From Algibacter miyuki (lineage in GTDB: Bacteria > Bacteroidota > Bacteroidia > Flavobacteriales > Flavobacteriaceae): 64,000 nucleotides of DNA. The notes under the pieces are model-generated. The model was given only the letters and a program-made list of their open reading frames with translations, searched no databases and had not been told where the DNA came from. The stretch covers positions 61,075-125,074 of the forward strand of contig NZ_JAUFQP010000015.1 in assembly GCF_030409805.1 (NCBI RefSeq), written 5' to 3'. The position numbers were made by a program, and so were the translations under genes. Positions within the stretch are counted from its first letter, which is position 1, and every line of letters begins with the position of its first letter. This document shows positions 14,926 to 23,506 of the stretch, piece by piece.

Positions 14926-17900
14926 ATGAAGGAAACCTCAAATAAATACTTAATCGCAGCTATCCTTTTAGGGATGGCTTTTCATGGTAGTTCTATATTT
15001 TTTACTTTAGAAACCACCTATGATGCGCTTATACACTTGTTTTTTGCAGATCATTATGCAAATAGCTGGTTCGAACCTTGGAATTACGAGTGGTATACTG
15101 GGTTTACAGTGCAGAGTTATCCGCCGTTAGTGCATCAATCTATAGCATTGTTATCTATGATTGGCGGTTTGAAATTTGGAATGTTTAGCGTTGCTCTAAT
15201 TGCTATTGTACTATTTATTACGGGGGCTTATCGTTTTTCACTCATGATGACCGCTAGCAAAAAAGTTGCAGGTTATGCCTCCGTTTTGGCTGTGTTTTCA
15301 TCTTCTTTTGTAGAAACACTTCATATTTTCGGACAATTACCAAGTATAATAGGAGTTTCTGTTTTAATGCATGCCTTACCTGAGATCTATTTGTGGTTAA
15401 AAACAGGTAAGAAATGGTATTTAGCAACCTCCTTATCTTTAATTGCCGTAACAGTAACATCACATCATGTTACACCTATTTTTGGGATGATATTTTTTAT
15501 ATTTCCTTTAATAGGAATGGTGATTATGGATGTTTCACGTGAGCAAGTCAACACGATGAAAGAAGTAACTTTTAAGCTCTTTTTGAATAGTTTTTTTAAG
15601 TTATTTAAGCGAATTGTAAGCTTCGGGATGCTATCGTTGGTATTAATAATAGGTTGTATTTTTCCGTATTGGTTAAACTCTAAAGCCAACCCGATTACTC
15701 AGGTTCCCATTCCTCATGGTTCTCGAGATAATTTCTTGGAAATTACGTCATCAGGATTAGTATTCTTTTTAATTCCTTGGGGGATTTTACTCGTATTATT
15801 ACCATATATATTCTACAGGTATTATAGCAAACGTTATTTGTTTTTTGGTTTATCCATAACCATTTGTACCATTTTAGGAACTGGAGGAACCACGCCTATA
15901 CCTTTAAAAATGCTAGGCGAAACTGCATTTAACATTTTAACCTTAGATAGATTTACACTTTGGGCTTCCATATTATCTATTCCGTTAATGGGCGAATTTA
16001 CATATCGCTTTGTTGAAGGTGATTTAAAGGATCTTATTCAGTCTAAATTTGGTGCTATTTACCATCGTATTATTGGTGGAATATTAGCAGGATTAATGGT
16101 TTTTATGGTCGTTTTCACCATGAGCTTAAACTACTTTAGACCGTCACAACCACAGAAAATAAAGATGTTACCTATCGTGAATTTCTTAAATCAAGATGAT
16201 CATGATAAATGGCGTTTTTTAACATTAGGTTTTGGCGATCAAATGGCTTGGTTAAGTGCGCAAACAAATGCCATGACTGTCGATGGAAACTACCATTCCG
16301 CAAGACGATTACCAGAATTAACCACACGACCAATAGAGCGTTTAGAAAACTCAAAATTTAAAGGTGTTGCCGGAATTGGATCACTACAGCAATTTTTAAC
16401 TACTCCTGAAAAATATAATCTGAAGTACATATTTTCTAATGATAAATTTTACGATCCCATCCTTTATTTCTGTGGTTGGCAACGATTACGACAATTAGAA
16501 AATGGTATCATGGTTTGGGAACGCCTCAACATTCCGCCAGTTTCATCTATTTTACCTAAAGAAGATGTTGCCAAATGGCTCAAAATAATGTGGGGAATCA
16601 TTCCGTTTTTAACAGTTTTAATTGCCTTTATTTTAAACATACAAATGCTTTGGGTTAATGCTTTAAAAACACGTATTAAACCAGTTCCAGACTTTTTAAA
16701 GTTTCCGACTACGTATAATAAATTTAATAGGAATGTTTTAAGAATCACTCACGTTTGGTCATTAATTCTTGCCATAGCGGTGTTTTATGGCATCTACTTA
16801 TTCTATCTAAAAAACGATTCGCAACGCAGTCCAGAAAATGCCATTATCGCATATTATGATGCTTTAGATTTTAAAGAATTTGAAAAAGCGTATAGCTTAA
16901 TAGATCCAGAAAACAACTTGCCAATAGCACAATACATGCTAGAGATATCGGTAACCGATGGTTTGCTAAGTAGCTATGCAAAAATGGATGCTATTGAAAC
17001 CGAAATTACCAAACACAACGATAGTACCGTTTCGGCAAAAGTGACTAGCCAATGGATTACGCCTTTAGAGAAAATTGAAAAAGTGGATTATAAATCGTTA
17101 TCCAAACGCAAAGGAAAATGGTATTTACAACCAGACGATTTAAATAGCGATTTACCACCAGATCAACTATATTCTAATAATGCAACCAAGTATTTTAATC
17201 AAGGGAGAAGAAGGGTTACAACAGAGCAAACACACCATGAAGATATTTTAAAACAACCTGTTTTAGAAGTCGTTTCAGCTACATTAGTGCAGTATGATGG
17301 TAGCTATGCTATAATTGGAGAAGTCCAAAACGTAGATAATGTCCCTGCAGATGTTATTTTAAAAGGAACACTTTACAACGATAAGAACAAGCAACTGGCA
17401 ACGTATAATGCAAAGTACCACGTAAAGCATAAATTAATGCCCAAAGAATCTAGTAGTTTCCGTATTAACTTTGAAGGTATTGCCTGGTCTAGATCGCAAG
17501 ATTCTATTCCAGACACGTTTAATCCAGATGAATTTACTCCTATTGAATTTGAAGAACAACCAACAAAATTCAACTTACAAGTTGCAGGAAATGTTTCGGG
17601 ATCTGACTTATACAAAAACGTGGTGTTAAGTGCCATTAGCATTAAAGACAGTATTATAAACGGAAACTTATTTAATAGCGGAATCCAGGAAATAACAATA
17701 CCTCAACTTTTAGTAACTTACTATGACGAAAATAAAGACATGGTTTGGGTAGATCACCTATTTGTAAAAGAAGGTGTAAGACAACAACGTAAGCAAGATT
17801 TTGAATACCACATATTACAAAATGGTCAAATAAAAATAGTAAATACAGACATGAAAAACATTTTTGTAAATGGTTTACCAAACGATGCCATTTCTGGAAA

Positions 17901-18015
17901 AATCGTCCCTAACAGAATTGAAACCCATAGCGATGCCCAATTACAAAAAATTGATCATCCTGATTTTAGTTATATTAAAATAGAAATTAACACCTACATA
18001 GGAAGCCCTAATTAA
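14926..18015 (+). CDS. GT-C-like membrane protein (PTPS-related domain) with periplasmic C-terminal domains
   Basis: The 1029-aa protein has an N-terminal block of about ten membrane helices (to about residue 400). An early extracytoplasmic loop YDALIHLFFADHYANSW followed by WNYEWYTGF and SYPPLVHQ matches the 6-pyruvoyl-tetrahydropterin-synthase-related membrane family. Despite its name, this family looks like a GT-C glycosyltransferase with acidic residues in the first loop. A helix near 555-580 and another near 615-635 lead to a periplasmic part. That part has an NTF2/DUF4878-like domain (about 645-750) and a beta-rich FxLYD-like domain (about 780-1029). It is the first gene of a three-gene operon. 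I infer that it transfers sugar from a polyprenyl phosphate made by the divergent GT2. Confidence 0.75.
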   Translation: MKETSNKYLIAAILLGMAFHGSSIFFTLETTYDALIHLFFADHYANSWFEPWNYEWYTGFTVQSYPPLVHQSIALLSMIGGLKFGMFSVALIAIVLFITGAYRFSLMMTASKKVAGYASVLAVFSSSFVETLHIFGQLPSIIGVSVLMHALPEIYLWLKTGKKWYLATSLSLIAVTVTSHHVTPIFGMIFFIFPLIGMVIMDVSREQVNTMKEVTFKLFLNSFFKLFKRIVSFGMLSLVLIIGCIFPYWLNSKANPITQVPIPHGSRDNFLEITSSGLVFFLIPWGILLVLLPYIFYRYYSKRYLFFGLSITICTILGTGGTTPIPLKMLGETAFNILTLDRFTLWASILSIPLMGEFTYRFVEGDLKDLIQSKFGAIYHRIIGGILAGLMVFMVVFTMSLNYFRPSQPQKIKMLPIVNFLNQDDHDKWRFLTLGFGDQMAWLSAQTNAMTVDGNYHSARRLPELTTRPIERLENSKFKGVAGIGSLQQFLTTPEKYNLKYIFSNDKFYDPILYFCGWQRLRQLENGIMVWERLNIPPVSSILPKEDVAKWLKIMWGIIPFLTVLIAFILNIQMLWVNALKTRIKPVPDFLKFPTTYNKFNRNVLRITHVWSLILAIAVFYGIYLFYLKNDSQRSPENAIIAYYDALDFKEFEKAYSLIDPENNLPIAQYMLEISVTDGLLSSYAKMDAIETEITKHNDSTVSAKVTSQWITPLEKIEKVDYKSLSKRKGKWYLQPDDLNSDLPPDQLYSNNATKYFNQGRRRVTTEQTHHEDILKQPVLEVVSATLVQYDGSYAIIGEVQNVDNVPADVILKGTLYNDKNKQLATYNAKYHVKHKLMPKESSSFRINFEGIAWSRSQDSIPDTFNPDEFTPIEFEEQPTKFNLQVAGNVSGSDLYKNVVLSAISIKDSIINGNLFNSGIQEITIPQLLVTYYDENKDMVWVDHLFVKEGVRQQRKQDFEYHILQNGQIKIVNTDMKNIFVNGLPNDAISGKIVPNRIETHSDAQLQKIDHPDFSYIKIEINTYIGSPN

Positions 18016-19232
18016 TGCATTTTAAACACACATACATATTTGTTATAGGTCTGATTTTATTATCATCATTTGCTGTTGCGCAGAAAAGCGAATCGACTAT
18101 TCCCATTGCATTGCAAACAACACAAACCGATTTTGAAGTTGGTAATGCTATTGTTTTAAAATTTACGGCTTCAGAAGGCAAAAAACCACTATTGTATTGC
18201 TCTAATAGTTATGGTTCAACTTTAGTTTCGGCTGAATTAAAAGACAATTTTATTCAATATAAAATTCCTAAAAACATTACTAATAAAATAGGTGTTGTTA
18301 ATTGGAAATTGATAGATGAAGCCAATGCGATTTCAGGTCAATTCAACATAAATCCAAAAGCAGAAGTGGCAACCATGGAAACCTATATTGGTCCGCCAAG
18401 TATTGAAGCCGGAGGAACAGATTACACGATGTTAGTTGTTATACCTACAGATTCTTTAGATAATCCAGTACCAACAAATACGAAGGTAAATGCGAAGTTT
18501 CAGTTTTTAGATTCCGAAGAAAACGACGATATATTTACTAATAATTTAATTGCCTGGAGAAACATAAATTCTAAGCGAGAAAGCGGACGCATGTTAGTAT
18601 CTTCTGAAAGTTTAGGAATTAACTCTAAAGAATTTACCATTAATGTATGGGCTGCAATTCCTACAGATTTTAAAATTTCGGCAAAACGACCACATAACTA
18701 CGCCGACGGCAATCAAGTGACTACGTTTAATACTTCTGTACTAAAAGACAAGCAAGACAATGTGGTTAGCGATGGCACATTTGTTACCTTTTTTATAACC
18801 AACGACCACGGAAACATTTTAAAAACCACAGGAACGACTATTGATGGAGTTGCACACTCTAAGATCATTCATCCTGATTTTAAAGACAACTGGAGCATAA
18901 AAGCCTATGTAGATGGTATGGCAGAAAGCAATACGATTACCTTAAACTATGAAAGTGTTATTGAAGATTTTGACGTTGCTTTTGCTAATAAAAACCGTGA
19001 AATTCTAGTTGGTCCTTTACAAAGTTTTATGGAACAAATGATTCCGGATGGCTTACACGTTAAGCTTTCAATTTACAAAGACAATGTGCTTATTGATAAC
19101 ATTATAAAAACATCTTTTAATGGGTATGTTACTTTTAATTTAAAGCCTGCTGTTTATCAAAACGACACGTATAGTTTTAGTGTTGAAACTGCTGGAATAA
19201 ATAAAACATTTAATAACAAAAAACTATGGTAG
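18015..19232 (+). CDS. Secreted Ig-like (Big_1/invasin-type) protein
   Basis: The 405-aa protein has a clear signal peptide (1-22, ending FAVAQ) and a beta-rich mature part of repeated Ig-like modules. The stretch around 240-315 (VLKDKQDNVVSDGTFVTFF then TTIDGVAHSKI) is a bacterial Ig-like domain of the Big_1/invasin type. No sorting domain or lipobox is seen, so it is probably periplasmic or outer-membrane associated. Its start overlaps the upstream stop by one base (TAATG), and its end overlaps the next gene by seven bases, so translation of all three is coupled. It probably binds polysaccharide or scaffolds the periplasmic machinery, but this is inference. Confidence 0.72.
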   Translation: MHFKHTYIFVIGLILLSSFAVAQKSESTIPIALQTTQTDFEVGNAIVLKFTASEGKKPLLYCSNSYGSTLVSAELKDNFIQYKIPKNITNKIGVVNWKLIDEANAISGQFNINPKAEVATMETYIGPPSIEAGGTDYTMLVVIPTDSLDNPVPTNTKVNAKFQFLDSEENDDIFTNNLIAWRNINSKRESGRMLVSSESLGINSKEFTINVWAAIPTDFKISAKRPHNYADGNQVTTFNTSVLKDKQDNVVSDGTFVTFFITNDHGNILKTTGTTIDGVAHSKIIHPDFKDNWSIKAYVDGMAESNTITLNYESVIEDFDVAFANKNREILVGPLQSFMEQMIPDGLHVKLSIYKDNVLIDNIIKTSFNGYVTFNLKPAVYQNDTYSFSVETAGINKTFNNKKLW

Positions 19233-20737
19233 GTCTCAATAAAAACATATTACGTACCATATTAATAATCTCATATATTATGATTGTAGCCTTGATTATA
19301 TCTGGTATAAGTGCGCTTTTTAGCTACTTAAATACTGGAGCAGACAGAAGCACGATGCTACATACCGACATACAAAAAGTTGAACAATACGCTCCAAAAT
19401 TAATTTGGGAACCTTTAAACAAGGAAGGTCGCCCAATGGATACCGAAAATCTAAATGCCTTACAAAATGACTATTTAGATGCTTGGTATGTCAAGCAAGT
19501 AGCCTACAAAACCAACAAAACTGCTGGTATAAAAGATTATTATACCGATAGCGCCAGAGAAAATTTATATGCATTTATAGAATTAAACAAAGCTGAAAAT
19601 ACAACCATTGAAGCAACCACTTTAAACCACAATCCAACTTTGGAATTTTTTAGTGAAGACGGGCAACTTGCTGTTATTACAGATAGAAATGTTGTAGAGT
19701 ATAAACGAGTGTTTAAAGCTGAAAAACTAGTACTAGAAACAACAGAAACCTCAACTTACAAAATGGTGTTTTTATTAGAAGATGGTTTTTGGCGTATTAG
19801 ACATTTGGTAAAAGAAAGCAGTAATCCTTTTGAAGCAAAAACAGCAAAAATTGAAACCGATAATTTAATTATTAAAGGGATTAATTACTATCCAAAAGCA
19901 ACACCTTGGAACATGTTTGGTGACGCTTTTGCGAAAGACACAATTGCCAACGACTTTAAAGTTATTAAAGAAGCTGGCTTAAATTCGGTTAGGATTTTTG
20001 TGCAATATGATGACTTTGGAAAAGCTGATGTAGATCCTAAAAAACTAGAAAAATTAAAACAAACTTTAGATGCTGCGGAAGAACAAAACCTAAAAGTAGT
20101 ATTAACCTTATTTGATTTTTATGGTGATTATTCTGTAATGAATTGGACCTTAAATCAACGTCACGCAGAAACTATAGTGTCTACTTTTAAAGACCACAAC
20201 GCTATTATTGCTTGGGATATTAAAAACGAACCAAACCTTGATTTTGAGTCTAGAGGAAAAGACATGGTTATCGCTTGGTTGGATAATATGATCGATTTAG
20301 TAAAATCTGTAGATACTCAACATCCGGTAACTATTGGTTGGTCTAACACACAAAGTGCAACTATTTTAAACGATAAAGTAGATATTGTTTCATTTCATTA
20401 TTATGAAGATTTAAATGAGCTCGATGCTGCTGTAAAAAAAATACGCAAAAATATTCCGGATAAACCGTTGGTATTACAGGAGTTTGGATTGTCTTCTTAT
20501 AGTGGTTTCTGGAAACCTTTAGGTTCTTCCGAAGAAGATCAAGCTAATTACCACAAAAAAATCCAAGAGATTATTGCTTCTAATAAGTTGCAATTTATGT
20601 CTTGGACTTTATATGATTTTGTCGACGTACCTAAAGACGTTGTTGGTCTAAGACCTTGGCGTCGTAACACTCAAAAACGTTTTGGTTTTATAAATGAAAA
20701 TGGGATGAAAAAAGAAGCTTTTAAATATATTAAATAA
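19226..20737 (+). CDS. Membrane-anchored GH5-like glycoside hydrolase
   Basis: The 503-aa protein has one N-terminal membrane anchor (about 9-33). A lumenal NTF2-like region (about 75-200) resembles that of the 1029-aa protein. A TIM-barrel glycosidase domain (about 212-503) follows. The acid/base Glu335 lies in WDIKNEPN and the nucleophile Glu419 in LQEFG, as in clan A (GH5-like) enzymes, with IKGINYYP opening the barrel. Enzymes of this kind in polysaccharide operons trim, release or proofread the growing chain in the periplasm, as PelA, BcsZ or PgaB do. It could equally act as a transglycosylase. The gene ends with an 8-bp tail-to-tail overlap with the GT4 gene. Confidence 0.8.
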   Translation: MVGLNKNILRTILIISYIMIVALIISGISALFSYLNTGADRSTMLHTDIQKVEQYAPKLIWEPLNKEGRPMDTENLNALQNDYLDAWYVKQVAYKTNKTAGIKDYYTDSARENLYAFIELNKAENTTIEATTLNHNPTLEFFSEDGQLAVITDRNVVEYKRVFKAEKLVLETTETSTYKMVFLLEDGFWRIRHLVKESSNPFEAKTAKIETDNLIIKGINYYPKATPWNMFGDAFAKDTIANDFKVIKEAGLNSVRIFVQYDDFGKADVDPKKLEKLKQTLDAAEEQNLKVVLTLFDFYGDYSVMNWTLNQRHAETIVSTFKDHNAIIAWDIKNEPNLDFESRGKDMVIAWLDNMIDLVKSVDTQHPVTIGWSNTQSATILNDKVDIVSFHYYEDLNELDAAVKKIRKNIPDKPLVLQEFGLSSYSGFWKPLGSSEEDQANYHKKIQEIIASNKLQFMSWTLYDFVDVPKDVVGLRPWRRNTQKRFGFINENGMKKEAFKYIK

Positions 20738-21947
20738 CAGCCTTAGATGCTGTAATTACATTGTTTTTAGACTTTTTAGCTATTATATTTTCAAAAGTAT
20801 TCAAATACATATCGGCTATTTTCCCCATTGGAAATGCAGTAGCAGCTCTATAATTTGATTTTCCTAGTTCAATTCTGTAATCGTCGTTTGTAACAATAGC
20901 TTCTATTGCAGAGGCTAAACTATCTACTGATGTTGGTTCGAAAAATTCACCTTGGTAACCTTCGTCTTTCACTAACAAAGCAAGGTCGCCTAAATCGGGC
21001 ATTACAACAGCTTTTCCGTAACTACCGGCTTGGTGTAAAACACCTGAGCTTCCGGTTGTAGATGTATATGGGAATACCACAACAGCACTTTCGTTGAATA
21101 AGGTTGGTACTTCATATTCTTCAACATATCCAGTAAAACGCACTTGTGGAACGTGTTTGTAGTTTTCTTTTACTTGAGCTAGGTAACCAGGCACATTGGG
21201 GTTGTCGGTTCCTGCAATTACAACTTCTAAATCTAAACCTGTTTTTGCTCTCACTTTTACAACAGCTTCAATCATAGACTCTACCTTTTTGTAAGTTCCA
21301 AATTTTCCAAAAGTCATAATTTGCATGGGTGCTTTTGGAATATCAAATTGAGGTTGTTCAGGAATTTCAAAAGTACCATGAGGAATTAACTTCACGTTTT
21401 TAGCTTGGTATTTGTTTTCTAAAATGGTTACATATTTTTCCATGGTAACAGCTACTGTATCGGCTTGTAAAATTAAACGCGTTAAAGTAGTACCTATAAA
21501 ACCATATAATTTTTGCATGATTTTGTTTGATGTAAACCCGGCGTTTCCTAAATCTACTTCTTCTAAAATATTATGAAGCAAAACAATGTTCGGAATGCGT
21601 TTTAATTTGCACACCAATGGCAACATTAAACCTAAAGCTGCTGCTATTTTTTTATCTCCAAACTTCATAAACTGTAGGTTGAACAAAATAGAATCGGGTT
21701 GCGTTGCATTAATTGCCTTGGTAACACTAAATATATTGGTGTAGCTGTTAAACTCCCAACAAGATTTTACTGTAATTTTACATCCAGCTTCGGTAAATTC
21801 TAGATCTTTTTCACCCTCAGTTTTATCGGTTAATAAAATTAATTCGGTAACCGTTTCTTTTTGTCTAAATTGTTTAACTAAATGGTAAGCGTACTCGTTT
21901 AGTGTTACTTTACTTGGCGGGTAGGCTGTTACAATTGCTAGTTTCAT
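20730..21947 (-). CDS. GT4 family glycosyltransferase
   Basis: The 405-aa soluble protein has the GT-B architecture. An N-terminal Rossmann domain starts KLAIVTAYPPSKV, and a C-terminal nucleotide-sugar domain contains MTFGKFGTYKKVESMIEA and, at about 300-345, TGSSGVLHQAGSYGKAVV with the donor-binding Glu region EFFEPTSVDSLA. GT4 enzymes use nucleotide sugars and retain the anomeric configuration. It probably elongates the repeat unit or polymer on the cytoplasmic face for export through the flippase 118 bp upstream. The promoter between the two carries a LytTR-type repeat array. The donor sugar cannot be read from sequence. Confidence 0.85.
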   Translation of the reverse strand: MKLAIVTAYPPSKVTLNEYAYHLVKQFRQKETVTELILLTDKTEGEKDLEFTEAGCKITVKSCWEFNSYTNIFSVTKAINATQPDSILFNLQFMKFGDKKIAAALGLMLPLVCKLKRIPNIVLLHNILEEVDLGNAGFTSNKIMQKLYGFIGTTLTRLILQADTVAVTMEKYVTILENKYQAKNVKLIPHGTFEIPEQPQFDIPKAPMQIMTFGKFGTYKKVESMIEAVVKVRAKTGLDLEVVIAGTDNPNVPGYLAQVKENYKHVPQVRFTGYVEEYEVPTLFNESAVVVFPYTSTTGSSGVLHQAGSYGKAVVMPDLGDLALLVKDEGYQGEFFEPTSVDSLASAIEAIVTNDDYRIELGKSNYRAATAFPMGKIADMYLNTFENIIAKKSKNNVITASKAVI

Positions 21948-21981
21948 GTATTTAGGTTTTTTTTGGTTCTTAATTGTTCTA

Positions 21982-22072
21982 CAAATTTGCTATTTATAAA
22001 TTAAGAATTTGAGGTGTTTTGGTTGGACAGTTAGTTACTGTAGTTGAATGGTGATTTTCTATAGATTAAGCC
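21982..22072 (-). promoter_or_regulatory. LytTR-type tandem repeat promoter B (GT4 gene)
   Basis: On the plus strand, units begin at 22017 (TTTTGGTTGGACAG), 22038 (CTGTAGTTGAATGG) and 22059 (CTATAGATTAAGCC), exactly 21 bp apart. A minus-strand -7 candidate CAAATTTG starts at 21989, 49 bp from the strongest unit. The last repeat overlaps the stop of the flippase gene. Confidence 0.6.
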
Positions 22073-23319
22073 TTTTTAGGTTTTGAAATGTTGTAGTCGA
22101 AAATAAAACATCCTATTTGAATGATTAATAATAAGGCCATGGCTATAATTTGCATGAATACCACTTGCTCTAAGTTATCGTGAAAGAAAATAACTAAAAG
22201 CATTTGCAACATGCCAAATACTCCAGAAATAATTACCGGAAGATATTTACCTAAAGAAAGGTAGTAGTAAGCAAATATGTTTGAAACCGCGAACATACCA
22301 GTGGCTAAAGCGTATTTCCAAAGTAATGGAGCCATAGCTAGGTAACTGTCTCCAAATAATAACGTAATAGCCGTTTCTGGAAATATAGCACAAACAATTA
22401 CAATAGCCGATGCAATGCCTGCAATATATCCCACGTATTTAAATAAAACGGGCGCGGTTTCTTTACCTTCTTTATTGAGTTGCACTACGGTAGGTAGTAG
22501 TAACATTACAAACATCCAGGCCACAAAATATACAATACGTCCTATTAAAGCTAAAGAGGCGTATAGGCCGGCATTGTACGAATCAAAGTAATGTTTTACC
22601 AATAAAATATCACTGTTGTTTATAATTATTTGAGTTAATTCGTAAAAGGCAGTGAGTATAAAAAAGTTTCTAACTTGTTTGCTTTTAGAAGAATCAATAA
22701 AGGTTTTTTTGAATGAAATATGCTTGGTTTTAAAAGGCACTAACCCGAAAACAAAAGAGATTAGAATGCCGATGGCAATAACTACGGAAGACTGAATGTT
22801 AAACATAAAAATAAGCCCTAAAGTAATAACAAGACGGCTTAACATTTCACCTTGATAAGTTATAGATAAGGCTTTAAATTGTTTCTTACCTTGAAAAACG
22901 CCTCTATTAACACTCATCATAAAATATAACGGCACACCAATACCAAAAATGATAAACATATTAGACGATGATGTATTAAAAAGTAACTGTAGTTGTTTTG
23001 CGAGTACAATAATTAAAACACCTAGAGCGATTCCGACTATAAGGGCATTTTTATAAACTTTTGAAATAAAATTTCGCAATACATTGTTTTCAAAAATAAC
23101 AGAAAATTTAGCCGTAACCAATTGGAAGGTCATGGCTGCAAAAGACAGCACCAACAAAAATGTAATAAGTACAGCAGCATCAGCAAACTCTGATGGTCCT
23201 AATAAGCGACCCAAAATAAGGTTGTATAAATAATTCCCACCGTTTACCGCTAAAACACTAAGCATGAATAATTGCTCTGGAGATATTTTTTTCAATTTTG
23301 AAATAGAAATAGTTTGCAT
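22066..23319 (-). CDS. Polysaccharide flippase (MOP superfamily, Wzx/PelG-like)
   Basis: The 417-aa protein is almost entirely membrane-embedded with about twelve helices. Early sequence NYLYNLILGRLLGPSEFADA is the classic start of polysaccharide-transporter (PST/MVF) flippases, with MSVNRGVFQGKKQFKALS in a cytoplasmic loop. The length is typical of the family. It should move lipid-linked or free polysaccharide across the inner membrane. It lies directly upstream of the GT4 gene and divergent from the TPR/beta-barrel gene. It has its own LytTR-type promoter (23394-23463), so the GT4 and flippase genes need not share one transcript. Confidence 0.85.
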   Translation of the reverse strand: MQTISISKLKKISPEQLFMLSVLAVNGGNYLYNLILGRLLGPSEFADAAVLITFLLVLSFAAMTFQLVTAKFSVIFENNVLRNFISKVYKNALIVGIALGVLIIVLAKQLQLLFNTSSSNMFIIFGIGVPLYFMMSVNRGVFQGKKQFKALSITYQGEMLSRLVITLGLIFMFNIQSSVVIAIGILISFVFGLVPFKTKHISFKKTFIDSSKSKQVRNFFILTAFYELTQIIINNSDILLVKHYFDSYNAGLYASLALIGRIVYFVAWMFVMLLLPTVVQLNKEGKETAPVLFKYVGYIAGIASAIVIVCAIFPETAITLLFGDSYLAMAPLLWKYALATGMFAVSNIFAYYYLSLGKYLPVIISGVFGMLQMLLVIFFHDNLEQVVFMQIIAMALLLIIQIGCFIFDYNISKPKKA

Positions 23320-23393
23320 TTTATGATGTGTTTTTAAATTAATCTACGCTTGACTAATTATGAATTTGTGGCTTTATATTTTTAATTCTGGAA

Positions 23394-23463
23394 CAAATAT
23401 CTCGCAATAAACGCTTAAACTAGAGTATATTTCGATGAGAAGACGATTGGTGTAGATGAATGA
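23394..23463 (-). promoter_or_regulatory. LytTR-type tandem repeat promoter C (flippase / TPR-barrel intergenic)
   Basis: Plus-strand units begin at 23429 (ATTTCGATGAGAAG, weak) and 23450 (GTGTAGATGAATGA), 21 bp apart. A minus-strand -7 candidate GATATTTG starts at 23401, 49 bp from the strong unit. The divergent TPR gene starts 43 bp beyond the array and may use it too. Confidence 0.6.
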
Positions 23464-23506
23464 TTTAAAACGAATGCTTAACTTGCAGTATCCTAAATAA
23501 AAACCA

